Assembly (NCBI GenBank): GCA_017644105.1
Contig: JAEPMD010000030.1
Location: 1 to 39,168 of the forward strand
Direction of reading: 5' to 3'
Length of the DNA: 39,168 nt
From: Rhizobiaceae bacterium
GTDB lineage: Bacteria > Pseudomonadota > Alphaproteobacteria > Rhizobiales > Rhizobiaceae
Under the pieces are notes generated by a model. That model was not told where the DNA came from and ran no database searches. It saw only the letters and a program-made list of their open reading frames with translations. How positions within the stretch are numbered: position 1 is the first letter of the stretch; each line of letters opens with the position of its first letter. The translations under genes were made by a program, and so were the position numbers. Shown piece by piece: positions 8,073 to 16,131 of the stretch.

Positions 8073-11009
8073 ATGGGCGAAGATGGTTTTATTCTATTAG
8101 GCATTGCAGCGATATTGACGCTTTTCATTGGGTCAATTTTGGGCATTTTTTCCTTCGTGCGCACAGGTCGGCTGCGCGATAAAATTTCTCGTCTGGAACG
8201 TGAGCTTCGTCTTTTGCAATCCGTGGATGTTGCGCCTGGTTCTGGCCAAAATGCATCCACAGAGACGGTGCCTGAGACCACTGATCCTTCAACATCAGAT
8301 GAAACGAAATCCAATCTCGATCCATCCGAAGATAATATCGAAGATGATGGGGTCGCTGAAGAGCTCTCAGAGCCTGACGCTCCAGCAGTCGACGAAAATA
8401 TCCCCGAGCCTGCGATGGCAGCGCGGAGCAGTGATCAAACCGCAGCATCCGAGGATGTTTTATCGAATGGGCCGGATCCGGCACAGAAACCAAAGATCGA
8501 CACCGAAAGCACCATTGGCGGCAAAATCAGCATCTGGATTGGCGGTTTAACACTGGCGATCGGCGGGCTCTATTTGGCGAAATATTCAATAGACGCTGGT
8601 CTATTAGGGCCACGTGCACGGACGACGCTCGGATTTGTGTTCGGATTAGCCTTGGCGCTAGCGGGCGAATGGACACGCCGGCGTCCTGACAGGTTCTCAC
8701 TTGCAGGCTTTGAAAACGCCAATATTCCGGCGATCTTAAGCGGTGCGGGGATTTTCATCATGTTTGGGGCGGTTTATGCCGCGCATGCACTTTATGGACT
8801 GATCGGTCCAACATTATCCTTCATTGTTCTGGCAATTTTAGCATTGATATCTCTGGCTATCTCATTGCTCCATGGTCCTATCCTTGCAAGCATCGGCTTG
8901 TTAGCCAGTTATATCGTTCCGGTATTAGTCAATTCCGATAGCGGCAATGTGCCTGTATTGGCGTCCTACATCATCATAGTTTCTATAGCCGCGATGTATG
9001 TCGCCTGGTATCGCGGCTGGCTCTGGTGCGCGCTGGCGAGTGTTGTTGCCATGTTTATCTACAGCAACATCATGCATGGCGCATTTGGCGAAGCGCATTC
9101 CATCACAACTGGGCTTTATCTATTGGCGACAATTGCCGTGACGCATGTCTCTTTAGTGATATCGGTTCATGACCGCAATCCTGAAACTGAGATGGCCTTT
9201 GATTGGATCCCGTCCGTTGCGATGTCAGCGCTGTGTTTGCCGGTTCTTTACCGTCTCGGCTGGGATCAAAGTCTCTTTGTTGAAGTGTTGGAAACCGTCC
9301 TGCTGCTCGGCATCCCAATGGCGATTACCTATTCGTTCCCATCCCTGCGGCTAGTTCTCTTCCTTCCTGCTGTTCTTGCGGTGTTGCGCTTTACAACAAT
9401 CCAATTTGGTAATGAAAACGGGATCTATGATCTCAGCACAGGTTATTTCCAGTATGGCTTTAACATTCCAAACTTATTGGCGCATTTCAAATATGTCTCC
9501 GTTCAAGCATCGCTTGAAATTCGCATGGAAACCTATGGCGCAATCGCCAGCGCGATCATCTTAGCTTTGCTTGCTGGAGCTACATTTGCTGCCATAAGAT
9601 CAACAGCGCGGGCTTATCTTGTCGCTGTCGCCGCCACCGTTGCAGTTGCGATGTTTATGGCGATTTACATCAGAGCTGATGGTGGGGTCTATTTCCAAAG
9701 AACATTGCCAATGGCCGCGGTCATCTTATTTGCGCTATTCCACGCCCAAGCCAATTGGCTGGATCGAGTGTTGCCAAAAGATGCGGAAAACCCCTTGGAA
9801 GGTCGCGATGGAGCAATAGCATCGAGTTTGATCGCCTCGCTTGTTATGGCCACAACATTTGTGTCCATCATCTTTAGCGGGGCAGGATTGACGATCGCGC
9901 TTGGGCTCATCACAGCTGCGACCATGCTGACTTATATGCGTTATCCGCTTAAAAGCCTGCGTATCTTCGCGCTGCTAGCAGTCTTGCCCTATATCGCGCG
10001 GCTATTATGGGATCCATTCGTTGATCATATCGTCCTTGCGGATGCAGCGCCGTTTTTCAATGTCTTAGCACTTGGATATGGTATTCCCATGCTCGGCTTT
10101 ATCTTTGCCAGCTACATCGCCACCAAGAATAAGGATGATATTTGGGCGCAAGCGCTCCAGGCTGTTTCGATCATATCAATGGTGATGACCGTGACGATGT
10201 TGGCGCTCCATGCCATTGATCCATCCTTTGATTTTGCTGGTTACAGATCAGCACTTGCGGCCTCTGCGACACTTGTGATGATCGGTGGTGCTTTTTCGCT
10301 TGGTTTCACGCGATTGGCCCAGCGCGAAGGACAAAACCAATTACGTGTATTGAAATGGGCAGCTGAAGGTTTAGGCATATTGGGTATGGCTTGGGGAGCC
10401 GTTTCACTGTTTATAATGCTCAATCCGATCTCGCCATTCGCGGATTGGCAATATGGCGGCACAAATATCTATATGGGCGATGGCTTGATCTTCAATTTGA
10501 TTGGATATGCCTATGCGCTGCCATTTATCCTCTTCGGGCTTATTATCTGGCAAGGGCGAGATAATAAAAGCAAGATATATCAATGGGTGGCGCTTATCTT
10601 TACCGCACTCCTTGCGGCATTCTGGATTAATTTGACCATACGTCATTTCTATCATGGCACTGAGATTGCCTATGCGTCTGTCACACAATCAGAAAACTAT
10701 ACCTATTCTATTGTCTGGCTGCTGATCGGCATTCTGGTGCTTTATCTTGGCATTAGATGGCGCGAGCAACTATTGCGCAAGATTTCAGGTCTAATCATTC
10801 TGGTTGTCGTCTTAAAAGCCTTCCTGATTGACATGTCTCATCTCGAAGGCGTTTTACGTGCGATCTCATTTATCGGGCTTGGTATCAGCTTAATGGGTAT
10901 TGGTTTTGCCTATCAGCGGGCGCTGAAGGGCATGTTTGACAGCAATGTCAGCGAAGATGGCACCCAGAATGAAGATGATGATGTGGGCGAGGCGCCTAAG
11001 CCATCATAA
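8073..11009 (+). CDS. DUF2339 giant polytopic membrane protein
   Basis: A 978-aa inner-membrane protein of the DUF2339 family; its function is not known. Domains in order: an N-terminal membrane helix (about 5-25), a short coiled coil (RLRDKISRLERELRLLQ, 32-48), an acidic low-complexity linker rich in D, E, P and S (about 55-145), then from about 150 (GGKISIWIGGLTLAIGGLYLAKYSI) more than twenty hydrophobic helices, ending with a charged tail of acidic residues. The SxWIGGLTLAIGGL block at the start of the membrane domain is a hallmark of the family. GGAG precedes the ATG with a longish spacing. Its last 14 bases overlap the end of phhB on the opposite strand. Some call it a sensor or transporter; the sequence decides neither. 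Confidence 0.9.
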   Translation: MGEDGFILLGIAAILTLFIGSILGIFSFVRTGRLRDKISRLERELRLLQSVDVAPGSGQNASTETVPETTDPSTSDETKSNLDPSEDNIEDDGVAEELSEPDAPAVDENIPEPAMAARSSDQTAASEDVLSNGPDPAQKPKIDTESTIGGKISIWIGGLTLAIGGLYLAKYSIDAGLLGPRARTTLGFVFGLALALAGEWTRRRPDRFSLAGFENANIPAILSGAGIFIMFGAVYAAHALYGLIGPTLSFIVLAILALISLAISLLHGPILASIGLLASYIVPVLVNSDSGNVPVLASYIIIVSIAAMYVAWYRGWLWCALASVVAMFIYSNIMHGAFGEAHSITTGLYLLATIAVTHVSLVISVHDRNPETEMAFDWIPSVAMSALCLPVLYRLGWDQSLFVEVLETVLLLGIPMAITYSFPSLRLVLFLPAVLAVLRFTTIQFGNENGIYDLSTGYFQYGFNIPNLLAHFKYVSVQASLEIRMETYGAIASAIILALLAGATFAAIRSTARAYLVAVAATVAVAMFMAIYIRADGGVYFQRTLPMAAVILFALFHAQANWLDRVLPKDAENPLEGRDGAIASSLIASLVMATTFVSIIFSGAGLTIALGLITAATMLTYMRYPLKSLRIFALLAVLPYIARLLWDPFVDHIVLADAAPFFNVLALGYGIPMLGFIFASYIATKNKDDIWAQALQAVSIISMVMTVTMLALHAIDPSFDFAGYRSALAASATLVMIGGAFSLGFTRLAQREGQNQLRVLKWAAEGLGILGMAWGAVSLFIMLNPISPFADWQYGGTNIYMGDGLIFNLIGYAYALPFILFGLIIWQGRDNKSKIYQWVALIFTALLAAFWINLTIRHFYHGTEIAYASVTQSENYTYSIVWLLIGILVLYLGIRWREQLLRKISGLIILVVVLKAFLIDMSHLEGVLRAISFIGLGISLMGIGFAYQRALKGMFDSNVSEDGTQNEDDDVGEAPKPS

Positions 11010-11331
11010 TTTGATCAAGCTTTGCAGCACAGATAAAGTCGCGGCGCGTTAAACCATTCTCAGAATGGGTTTTATAAAGGATGTGGCAATAACCCCAACC
11101 AAAAGAGATATCGGGGTGATGTCCTTGTGTCTCAGACATTTCACCCGCAAGGTTGGCGTATTCAAGGGCCTTCTTGAAGTTCTTGAATTTGAACTTACGG
11201 ATAATTGCCGTCTCATCGTCAGTGAACTGCCAGTCAGCATGCAGCTGAGCTTTAAGCGCGGCGATCTCAGCTTGATCTGTTAGCCGCCGCTCAGAGTGAT
11301 TTTTTGCGCAATTCTCGTCAACAAGTCCCAT
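10996..11331 (-). CDS. phhB: 4a-hydroxytetrahydrobiopterin dehydratase (PCD/DCoH family)
   Basis: A 111-aa pterin-4a-carbinolamine dehydratase. The family reaction dehydrates 4a-hydroxytetrahydrobiopterin, recycling the pterin cofactor after aromatic amino-acid hydroxylation; in bacteria lacking phenylalanine hydroxylase, PCD-like proteins may serve molybdopterin or folate-related functions. The active-site histidine block is ETQGHHPDISFGWGYCHILYK, then THSENGLTRRDF. It lies 8 bases after folD on the same strand and is preceded by AAGG, so the two are co-transcribed and translationally close. The pairing with folD suggests pterin/folate metabolism. No phhA is in the window. Its 3' end overlaps the DUF2339 gene by 14 bases, tail to tail. 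Confidence 0.9.
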   Translation of the reverse strand: MGLVDENCAKNHSERRLTDQAEIAALKAQLHADWQFTDDETAIIRKFKFKNFKKALEYANLAGEMSETQGHHPDISFGWGYCHILYKTHSENGLTRRDFICAAKLDQIMMA

Positions 11332-11339
11332 TTAAAACC

Positions 11340-12242
11340 TTATGCGGTTAAACCTTCAGGTTCTGGAAGGTTATTTGCACGCGCGCAAGCCGTCAAAGTG
11401 TTGGCCAGCAAACAGGCAATGGTCATCGGACCGACACCGCCTGGAACAGGTGTGATTGCACCGGCAACTTCTTTGGCGCTATCAAAATGTGCATCACCAA
11501 CAAGTCGCATTTTGCCTTCACCGCGTTCAGGTGCTGGAATGCGGTTGATACCCACGTCAATCACAGTGGCACCTTTGCCAATCCAATCGCCAGTGATCAT
11601 TTCAGGGCGACCAACTGCGGCAACTACGATATCTGCTGCGCGACAAACCTCTTCGATGTTCTTTGTACGAGAATGCGCGATTGTGACCGTGCAGCTATCG
11701 CGCAACAAGAGATTGGCCATTGGTTTGCCGACAATATTGGAACGACCAACCACAACAGCGTTGAGCCCGGACAGTGAACCATGATGATCGCGCAACATCA
11801 TCAAACAACCAAGCGGCGTGCATGGCACCATGGATTTTTGACCTGTGCCAAGAAGACCGACATTTGAAATGTGAAAGCCGTCAACGTCTTTTTCGGGTGC
11901 GATGGAGTTGATCACCAAATCTTCGTTGAGATGATCGGGCAGGGGCAATTGGCACAAAATGCCATGCACAGACGGATCATTGTTAAGCTGGTCAATCAAT
12001 GCCAGAAGATCAGCCTCAGATGTGCTTGCATCTAATTTGTGTTCATAGGAATTCATGCCGACTTCGACAGTTTGTTTGCCTTTGTTACGCACATAAACTT
12101 CACTGGCAGGGTCTTCACCCACCAAGATAACGGCCAAGCCTGGAGTGATATTATGCTCTGATTTGAGTTGGGAAACTTCGTCCGCAACTTGTGCCCGAAC
12201 TTTTGCGGCAAAGGCTTTTCCGTCAATGATTGTAGCGCTCAT
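11340..12242 (-). CDS. folD: Bifunctional methylenetetrahydrofolate dehydrogenase / methenyltetrahydrofolate cyclohydrolase
   Basis: A 300-aa FolD that oxidises 5,10-methylene-THF to methenyl-THF with NADP and hydrolyses it to 10-formyl-THF in the cytoplasm. Signatures: [16 protein letters not shown] with the catalytic lysine, [19 protein letters not shown], the nucleotide-binding [18 protein letters not shown], and the terminal [18 protein letters not shown]. Length is normal. First gene of a folD-phhB unit; the two are separated by 8 bases. Together with fhs 22 kb away, this supplies both routes to 10-formyl-THF. The 124 bases upstream, before the next minus-strand gene, probably contain its promoter, but I cannot name a -35/-10 pair. 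Confidence 0.96.
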   Translation of the reverse strand: MSATIIDGKAFAAKVRAQVADEVSQLKSEHNITPGLAVILVGEDPASEVYVRNKGKQTVEVGMNSYEHKLDASTSEADLLALIDQLNNDPSVHGILCQLPLPDHLNEDLVINSIAPEKDVDGFHISNVGLLGTGQKSMVPCTPLGCLMMLRDHHGSLSGLNAVVVGRSNIVGKPMANLLLRDSCTVTIAHSRTKNIEEVCRAADIVVAAVGRPEMITGDWIGKGATVIDVGINRIPAPERGEGKMRLVGDAHFDSAKEVAGAITPVPGGVGPMTIACLLANTLTACARANNLPEPEGLTA

Positions 12243-12366
12243 AATATCCTCATCTGATTGGAATAAACTGGAAGGTGAGATTCTACGCTATGTCTAACGT
12301 ATGGGCCACATTCATGCCAGTCTGATTAAGACACATTTTTTGCTAATTTGGACGTGGCGCGTTCAA

Positions 12367-12717
12367 TCACTGTTTCTTCATTTTGATCTTATCAATGGTC
12401 AGATCGCCATTGGCATGCACCCAGATCAAAGTGTTTTCGCCTTCGCGCAAAACATCATAGCATGCCCATTCCGGAAGCGGTGGCCAGTTTGAACAATATT
12501 GATCACCACGCACTTCCCAGTTTCCAATGCTTTCGAGGCCGGAAACATTGTAATTGGTCTTGCCATTCTCAAGGAAATTTTGCCAGGTTCCGTCACCAAT
12601 GGCTTCGATTTTTAAAAGAAGTTCGCCGATTTCTGAACCTGTCAGCTGCCGTTTTTCAGCAAAGCTAGTCTGAGATGCGGCGATGACCAAAATGATTGAT
12701 AGAATAAGTTTTTTCAT
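12367..12717 (-). CDS. Small secreted protein, unknown function
   Basis: I do not recognise this family. The 116-aa product has a clean signal peptide (KKLILSIILVIAASQTSFA, cleavage near residue 20), so it is probably periplasmic. The mature part contains GDGTWQNFLENGKTNYNVSG, then WEVRGDQYCSNWPPLPEWAC, in which the two cysteines could form a disulfide, and ends LIWVHANGDLTIDKIKMKK. The pattern W-x-V-x-GD-x-x-C ... W-x-C-Y recalls small alphaproteobacterial periplasmic proteins such as the DUF995-like type, but that comparison is from memory and weak. It lies on the same strand as folD, 124 bases upstream of it, and is probably a separate unit. Confidence 0.6.
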   Translation of the reverse strand: MKKLILSIILVIAASQTSFAEKRQLTGSEIGELLLKIEAIGDGTWQNFLENGKTNYNVSGLESIGNWEVRGDQYCSNWPPLPEWACYDVLREGENTLIWVHANGDLTIDKIKMKKQ

Positions 12718-12792
12718 GACATTATCCTATCAATCAGATCGGCGCTTGTTGAGCAGATATTTGGTTTGTTCGATCAAATTCAGGTGATCGAT

Positions 12793-12828
12793 CAAGTATC
12801 TTGGCAAGTGTCTTGGCCAGTGTCTCGG
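12793..12828. repeat. Three imperfect 12-bp tandem repeats
   Basis: CAAGTATCTTGG, CAAGTGTCTTGG and CCAGTGTCTCGG follow each other without a gap. They lie in the intergenic space between the end of the small basic protein gene and the start of the secreted-protein gene upstream of folD. It may be a simple tandem duplication or protein-binding iterons. Confidence 0.55.
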
Positions 12829-12834
12829 GACATA

Positions 12835-13059
12835 TCACCCAGTTTTTTGAAAGTGATCAAAAAACCGGATCGGGTTAAAGCTGTTGAGCACGCCCGCATA
12901 ATAAGAATTTTTACGCAACAAGCTCTCGCGGTCAGCCACATTGATATATGGCAAATCGTCGTGAAGAAGCGGCTGTGCATTTAAAAATGCAAGCTTATCT
13001 TTTTGGATAGATTTTGCGCGACGTGACTGGCGATATTTTAAAATCAATTCTCGTAACAT
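12835..13059 (-). CDS. Small basic protein, possibly DUF1127-like
   Basis: A 74-aa protein of unknown function. Its N-terminal third is a basic helix (LRELILKYRQSRRAKSIQKDK) followed by LAFLNAQPLLHDDLPYI, which recalls the arginine-rich start and following acidic turn of DUF1127 proteins; the resemblance is loose. That it is a gene is supported by a strong AAGGAG followed by three consecutive ATG codons; the third (13059) has 6-base spacing and is taken as the start. It is divergent from a LysR gene with about 95 bases between. In Brucella and Agrobacterium the LysR regulator VtlR activates small DUF1127-type genes, so a regulator-target pair is plausible here; this is inference. Confidence 0.5.
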   Translation of the reverse strand: MLRELILKYRQSRRAKSIQKDKLAFLNAQPLLHDDLPYINVADRESLLRKNSYYAGVLNSFNPIRFFDHFQKTG

Positions 13060-13154
13060 CATCATCTCCTTCGTTTCGATAAATTGACTTTGACAGGTTT
13101 CGATGATTTAATAAAACGAAATGATCTGATCTTTTAATTCAGAAAAATTGAACC

Positions 13155-14060
13155 ATGAACATTCAAGATACCACTACAAAACAATCCCCAAATGCCGCTC
13201 TGCCTTTGTTGGAGCTTGATATTTTGCGCACATTTGTGGCCATTGCGGAGACGAAAAGTTTTGGTCAAGCCGCTGAAATCGTTCATAGAACGCCCTCGGC
13301 AGTCTCAATGCAAATCCGTAAATTGGAAGAGATTTTGGGACGTAGCTTGTTCCAGCGAAATGCGCGATCTGTCACGCTTACATTAGACGGCGAGATGCTG
13401 TTGCCAGAAGCGCGCACTATGCTCGCGATGAACCGCGAAATCGTCTCCAAGTTCATCATTCCTGAAATTGCCGGTACGGTTGTCTTGGGCGGTACGGATG
13501 ATTTTATCGAATATTTCTTGCCCAAAGTGTTGGAGCGTTTCTCCAATTCACACCCCAATATCGTGGTGGATGTGGTGGTTGACCATTCAACCGAATTGGC
13601 CAAACGCTTTGCCAAAGGCGAGCTTGATATTGCCGTGGTCAACAGCCTTGAACATAAGCCGCTTATCCCCGGCAGCGAGAGCATTTATAAATCCGAAGTT
13701 GTCTGGGTGGGGTTATGTGGCGGGCAGGCGCATTTAAAACGACCATTACCCATTTCCATGTGGGATCATGGTTGCCCATGGTCAGAATGCGCGATTGAAG
13801 GTCTCAGCAAAGAAAGTATCGATTATCGTACCGCCTTTGTTAGCGGACATGTTGCTGGGCAAAAAGCCGCCATACGCACCGATCTTGCGATTGCACCGAT
13901 GGCACCGATTTTGGTCGAGGAAGATATGGTGGTCCTGCCGCCTGAAACCGGATTGCCAAGCCTTAACAGCTTCTCGGTCGATCTCGCTATTAAAGATGAT
14001 GCTGATTGCGCCGCACTTGCGGTTAAAAACCACATCATCGACGTGTGGGACTTAATGTGA
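13155..14060 (+). CDS. LysR-family transcriptional regulator
   Basis: A 301-aa LysR-type regulator. The winged helix-turn-helix spans about residues 20-80 (LDILRTFVAIAETKSFGQAAEIVHRTPSAVSMQIRKLE, with GRSLFQR wing), and the substrate-binding domain about 105-300 (GTVVLGGTDDFIEYFLPKVLERF). It belongs to the subgroup with RTPSAVSMQI in the recognition helix, which I recall as common in Hyphomicrobiales. The effector is not predictable. The Shine-Dalgarno is weak. It is divergent from the small basic protein gene, the most likely target, and its stop codon directly abuts the stop codon of the Gate-domain gene on the other strand, leaving no space for a terminator between them. Confidence 0.92.
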   Translation: MNIQDTTTKQSPNAALPLLELDILRTFVAIAETKSFGQAAEIVHRTPSAVSMQIRKLEEILGRSLFQRNARSVTLTLDGEMLLPEARTMLAMNREIVSKFIIPEIAGTVVLGGTDDFIEYFLPKVLERFSNSHPNIVVDVVVDHSTELAKRFAKGELDIAVVNSLEHKPLIPGSESIYKSEVVWVGLCGGQAHLKRPLPISMWDHGCPWSECAIEGLSKESIDYRTAFVSGHVAGQKAAIRTDLAIAPMAPILVEEDMVVLPPETGLPSLNSFSVDLAIKDDADCAALAVKNHIIDVWDLM

Positions 14061-14999
14061 TTATTCAGCGGGTTTAACCGCAGGTTCCTCTTTAAAGAAG
14101 ATGATGCGGGCCAAAATGCCCATAAATATCACTGAGAAAATGCCGCGGAAGACCAATATCACCCAGATATCTGCGCCAAACGCCATCATCAGCAGCGTGT
14201 CTTCGATCACCGCGTGAAAGATCGATAAGAACGACAAAGTCAGAAACAATTCCCGCTTTGAGATCGCTTTTTCCCGTAGCTGCTCGATGATCAGTCCGCC
14301 GCCATAGGCGATCCCCATCAATAGGCCTACAGTCGTAATAGGCGCCAATTCACGACGTATACCAATTAGATAATGCACCGGCGCGAGGAGCTTGGATAAC
14401 AGACGATCAATGCCCAATTTCGCAATGATATCGAGCAAGATCAACAATGCGACAATAATGATGAACATGATCACCATGGATTGCAGGGTTGCAATTGACC
14501 ATTCTAGCCAATCATCGCTTTCTAAGCCTTCAGGCGCCCAAGTAAACTCAGCTGGCTCTTGCAAAACACCCAGATAATCGATCGCGTGATAGGCGATGAG
14601 GCCATATAAAAAGCCTGCCACAATACGAATAGCGGAGGTTGAAAAGAAGTTTGCGCCGGCTTTATGCACCACAGCCTGTTCAATCACCAATGCATGCGCA
14701 AAGAGCATCATCGCCGCTAAAATGCTGACCTGGCCGACATTCAAATCCATTTGCGGGGCGAGGGTGATCATTGCGCCAATACCGCCAAAAAGCGATGAAA
14801 ACATCGTGACAGCCCAGACGATACCTGCTTCAGCAGGCAAACCAACCAGGGCCATAATCGGGCCAATAAACTCACCAATTGACTGCGAAAAGCCAAATTG
14901 ATCCAAAATTCGCACCAAAATCATCGCCGGAAGCATGATTTTGAACAAAGTAATGGCAGTTCGCCAGGATCGGACCATAAGTGAGCGTAAGTAATACAT
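14061..14999 (-). CDS. Nucleoside-recognition (Gate) domain inner-membrane protein
   Basis: A 312-aa polytopic membrane protein with the nucleoside recognition/Gate domain of the SpoIIS-M/YjiH-like type. Visible family blocks are ITLFKIMLPAMILVRILDQFG at the N-terminus, FSSLFGGIGAMITLAP, and the duplicated second half with TVGLLMGIAYGGGLIIEQLR and FLSIFHAVIEDTLLMMAFGA. About eight membrane helices are arranged as two related halves. In the family some members are nucleoside carriers and many have no known substrate. It is the first gene on its strand here and faces the LysR gene tail to tail. The TRNA-like or transport role cannot be set from sequence. Confidence 0.8.
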   Translation of the reverse strand: MYYLRSLMVRSWRTAITLFKIMLPAMILVRILDQFGFSQSIGEFIGPIMALVGLPAEAGIVWAVTMFSSLFGGIGAMITLAPQMDLNVGQVSILAAMMLFAHALVIEQAVVHKAGANFFSTSAIRIVAGFLYGLIAYHAIDYLGVLQEPAEFTWAPEGLESDDWLEWSIATLQSMVIMFIIIVALLILLDIIAKLGIDRLLSKLLAPVHYLIGIRRELAPITTVGLLMGIAYGGGLIIEQLREKAISKRELFLTLSFLSIFHAVIEDTLLMMAFGADIWVILVFRGIFSVIFMGILARIIFFKEEPAVKPAE

Positions 15000-15094
15000 A
15001 ATTATGCTCTACGCTTGATGGCAGATTTGGTCAATGTTGAAAACAGTTAGGAACTGCTTAATTCCGTAAGCGACTTGCCAGCTAGTGTTTGAAG

Positions 15095-15670
15095 CTAACT
15101 GCCATTCACTTGGGCATCATTGGCATCCAAAGCACGCGATAGTCCCCGCAGTTGAAAACGTGTTTCGCGATATCCGTCATGCAGTATACGCAGCGAATTG
15201 CCGTCGCGCATGGCCTTGATCATTTTCTCGGTCAATTCAGGATCCGTGATCGAAAAGGTTTGCGAGACATTATAGCCTTCCGGGCTACCAGAGATCACTT
15301 GGCCTGGGTTTGGGGAGAATATCTCGCCATCTACGGAAAAGATAAACGGTCCTTTGGGTTGGTCCGGCAGTGAATTGATGAAGATTTCAATCGCGTAATT
15401 TTCTGAACCACCCGCACCGCGAGAGCGCTTGGTGATCGATAAACGCGTATCGCCAAAGAAACGTTCTTCAGGGCGGTGGTCAAAGCCATATTGGACAGAT
15501 CGGCAGTTTCTGAATTCAGCGCCAGAACAAACATTTAAAAAGTCGCCGTGATAGGAGCGGAGTTCGCCGAATTTATGTAAAAACCATTTGCCTTCAATCC
15601 CCGATGCCGCGGCTGGGATCGCCGTCAGACCCGACAAAGCTACAATCAATGCGCGCGATAATTTTTTCAT
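15095..15670 (-). CDS. Secreted protein, unknown function
   Basis: I cannot assign a family with confidence. The 191-aa precursor has a signal peptide (KKLSRALIVALSGLTAIPAAASG, cleavage near residue 23). The mature part has two cysteines in close order (FLNVCSGAEFRNCRS), an aromatic, charged central region, and a C-terminal stretch EKMIKAMRDGNSLRILHDGY followed by RFQLRGLSRALDA. The last block recalls the tail of invasion-associated (IalB-type) periplasmic proteins, in which a similar MKxGxxL...F.LxGfxxA segment occurs; I regard this as a weak hint. GGGGAG precedes the ATG by 9 bases. It lies 66 bases after the small membrane gene of the RND operon on the same strand and may be read from the same transcript. 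Confidence 0.6.
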   Translation of the reverse strand: MKKLSRALIVALSGLTAIPAAASGIEGKWFLHKFGELRSYHGDFLNVCSGAEFRNCRSVQYGFDHRPEERFFGDTRLSITKRSRGAGGSENYAIEIFINSLPDQPKGPFIFSVDGEIFSPNPGQVISGSPEGYNVSQTFSITDPELTEKMIKAMRDGNSLRILHDGYRETRFQLRGLSRALDANDAQVNGS

Positions 15671-15736
15671 AATGTTTCTCCCCGTAATGTTTCGTGATCT
15701 GTCTTACACAGTTGAAGATGAACCAATTCTGAACGC

Positions 15737-16120
15737 TTATCGTCGCGCGAATTTGGGCTGCAAAAATGCAATCAGGATCAAAATCCAGCCTAACACGCCC
15801 TTGCCATGATCTGCCAGTTTTCCACTTTCGGTAAAAGTCAATAAGCTAAATATTGTCAGTGGGTTAAAGGGTGGGTGAATGACGTTTTGCCATTCCAGAA
15901 AATCAAAAATTTGCAGGTAGTAGAGATAATAAATCTGTGGCGAGAGCCAGATAAAGATATATAAAAAGACCAATGCGAGCAGGGGCTGCATCCAAGGTTT
16001 AACCTTTTTAATCGTGACCCAAAACAGCCAAATCAGGGCTATGGATAACACAAGTGTTACACATACCAAGCCAATGCGTTCGGCTATTGTGAGCGTGAGA
16101 AAGGAATCATCCTCATACAT
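15737..16120 (-). CDS. Small inner-membrane protein at end of RND operon
   Basis: A 127-aa membrane protein I do not recognise. It has three or four hydrophobic helices: about 14-36 (IGLVCVTLVLSIALIWLFW), 46-70 (LLALVFLYIFIWLSPQIYYLYYL), a shorter one near 85-95, and a C-terminal one (GVLGWILILIAFLQP), with a basic end (KFARR). I take the ATG at 16120, because the stop of the RND permease, TAAGG, lies 11 bases before it and doubles as the Shine-Dalgarno; this implies translational coupling. A TTG one codon upstream is less likely. Its constant position behind a permease would suggest an accessory role in efflux, but nothing in the sequence shows what it does. Confidence 0.65.
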   Translation of the reverse strand: MYEDDSFLTLTIAERIGLVCVTLVLSIALIWLFWVTIKKVKPWMQPLLALVFLYIFIWLSPQIYYLYYLQIFDFLEWQNVIHPPFNPLTIFSLLTFTESGKLADHGKGVLGWILILIAFLQPKFARR

Positions 16121-16131
16121 CAATGATCGCC

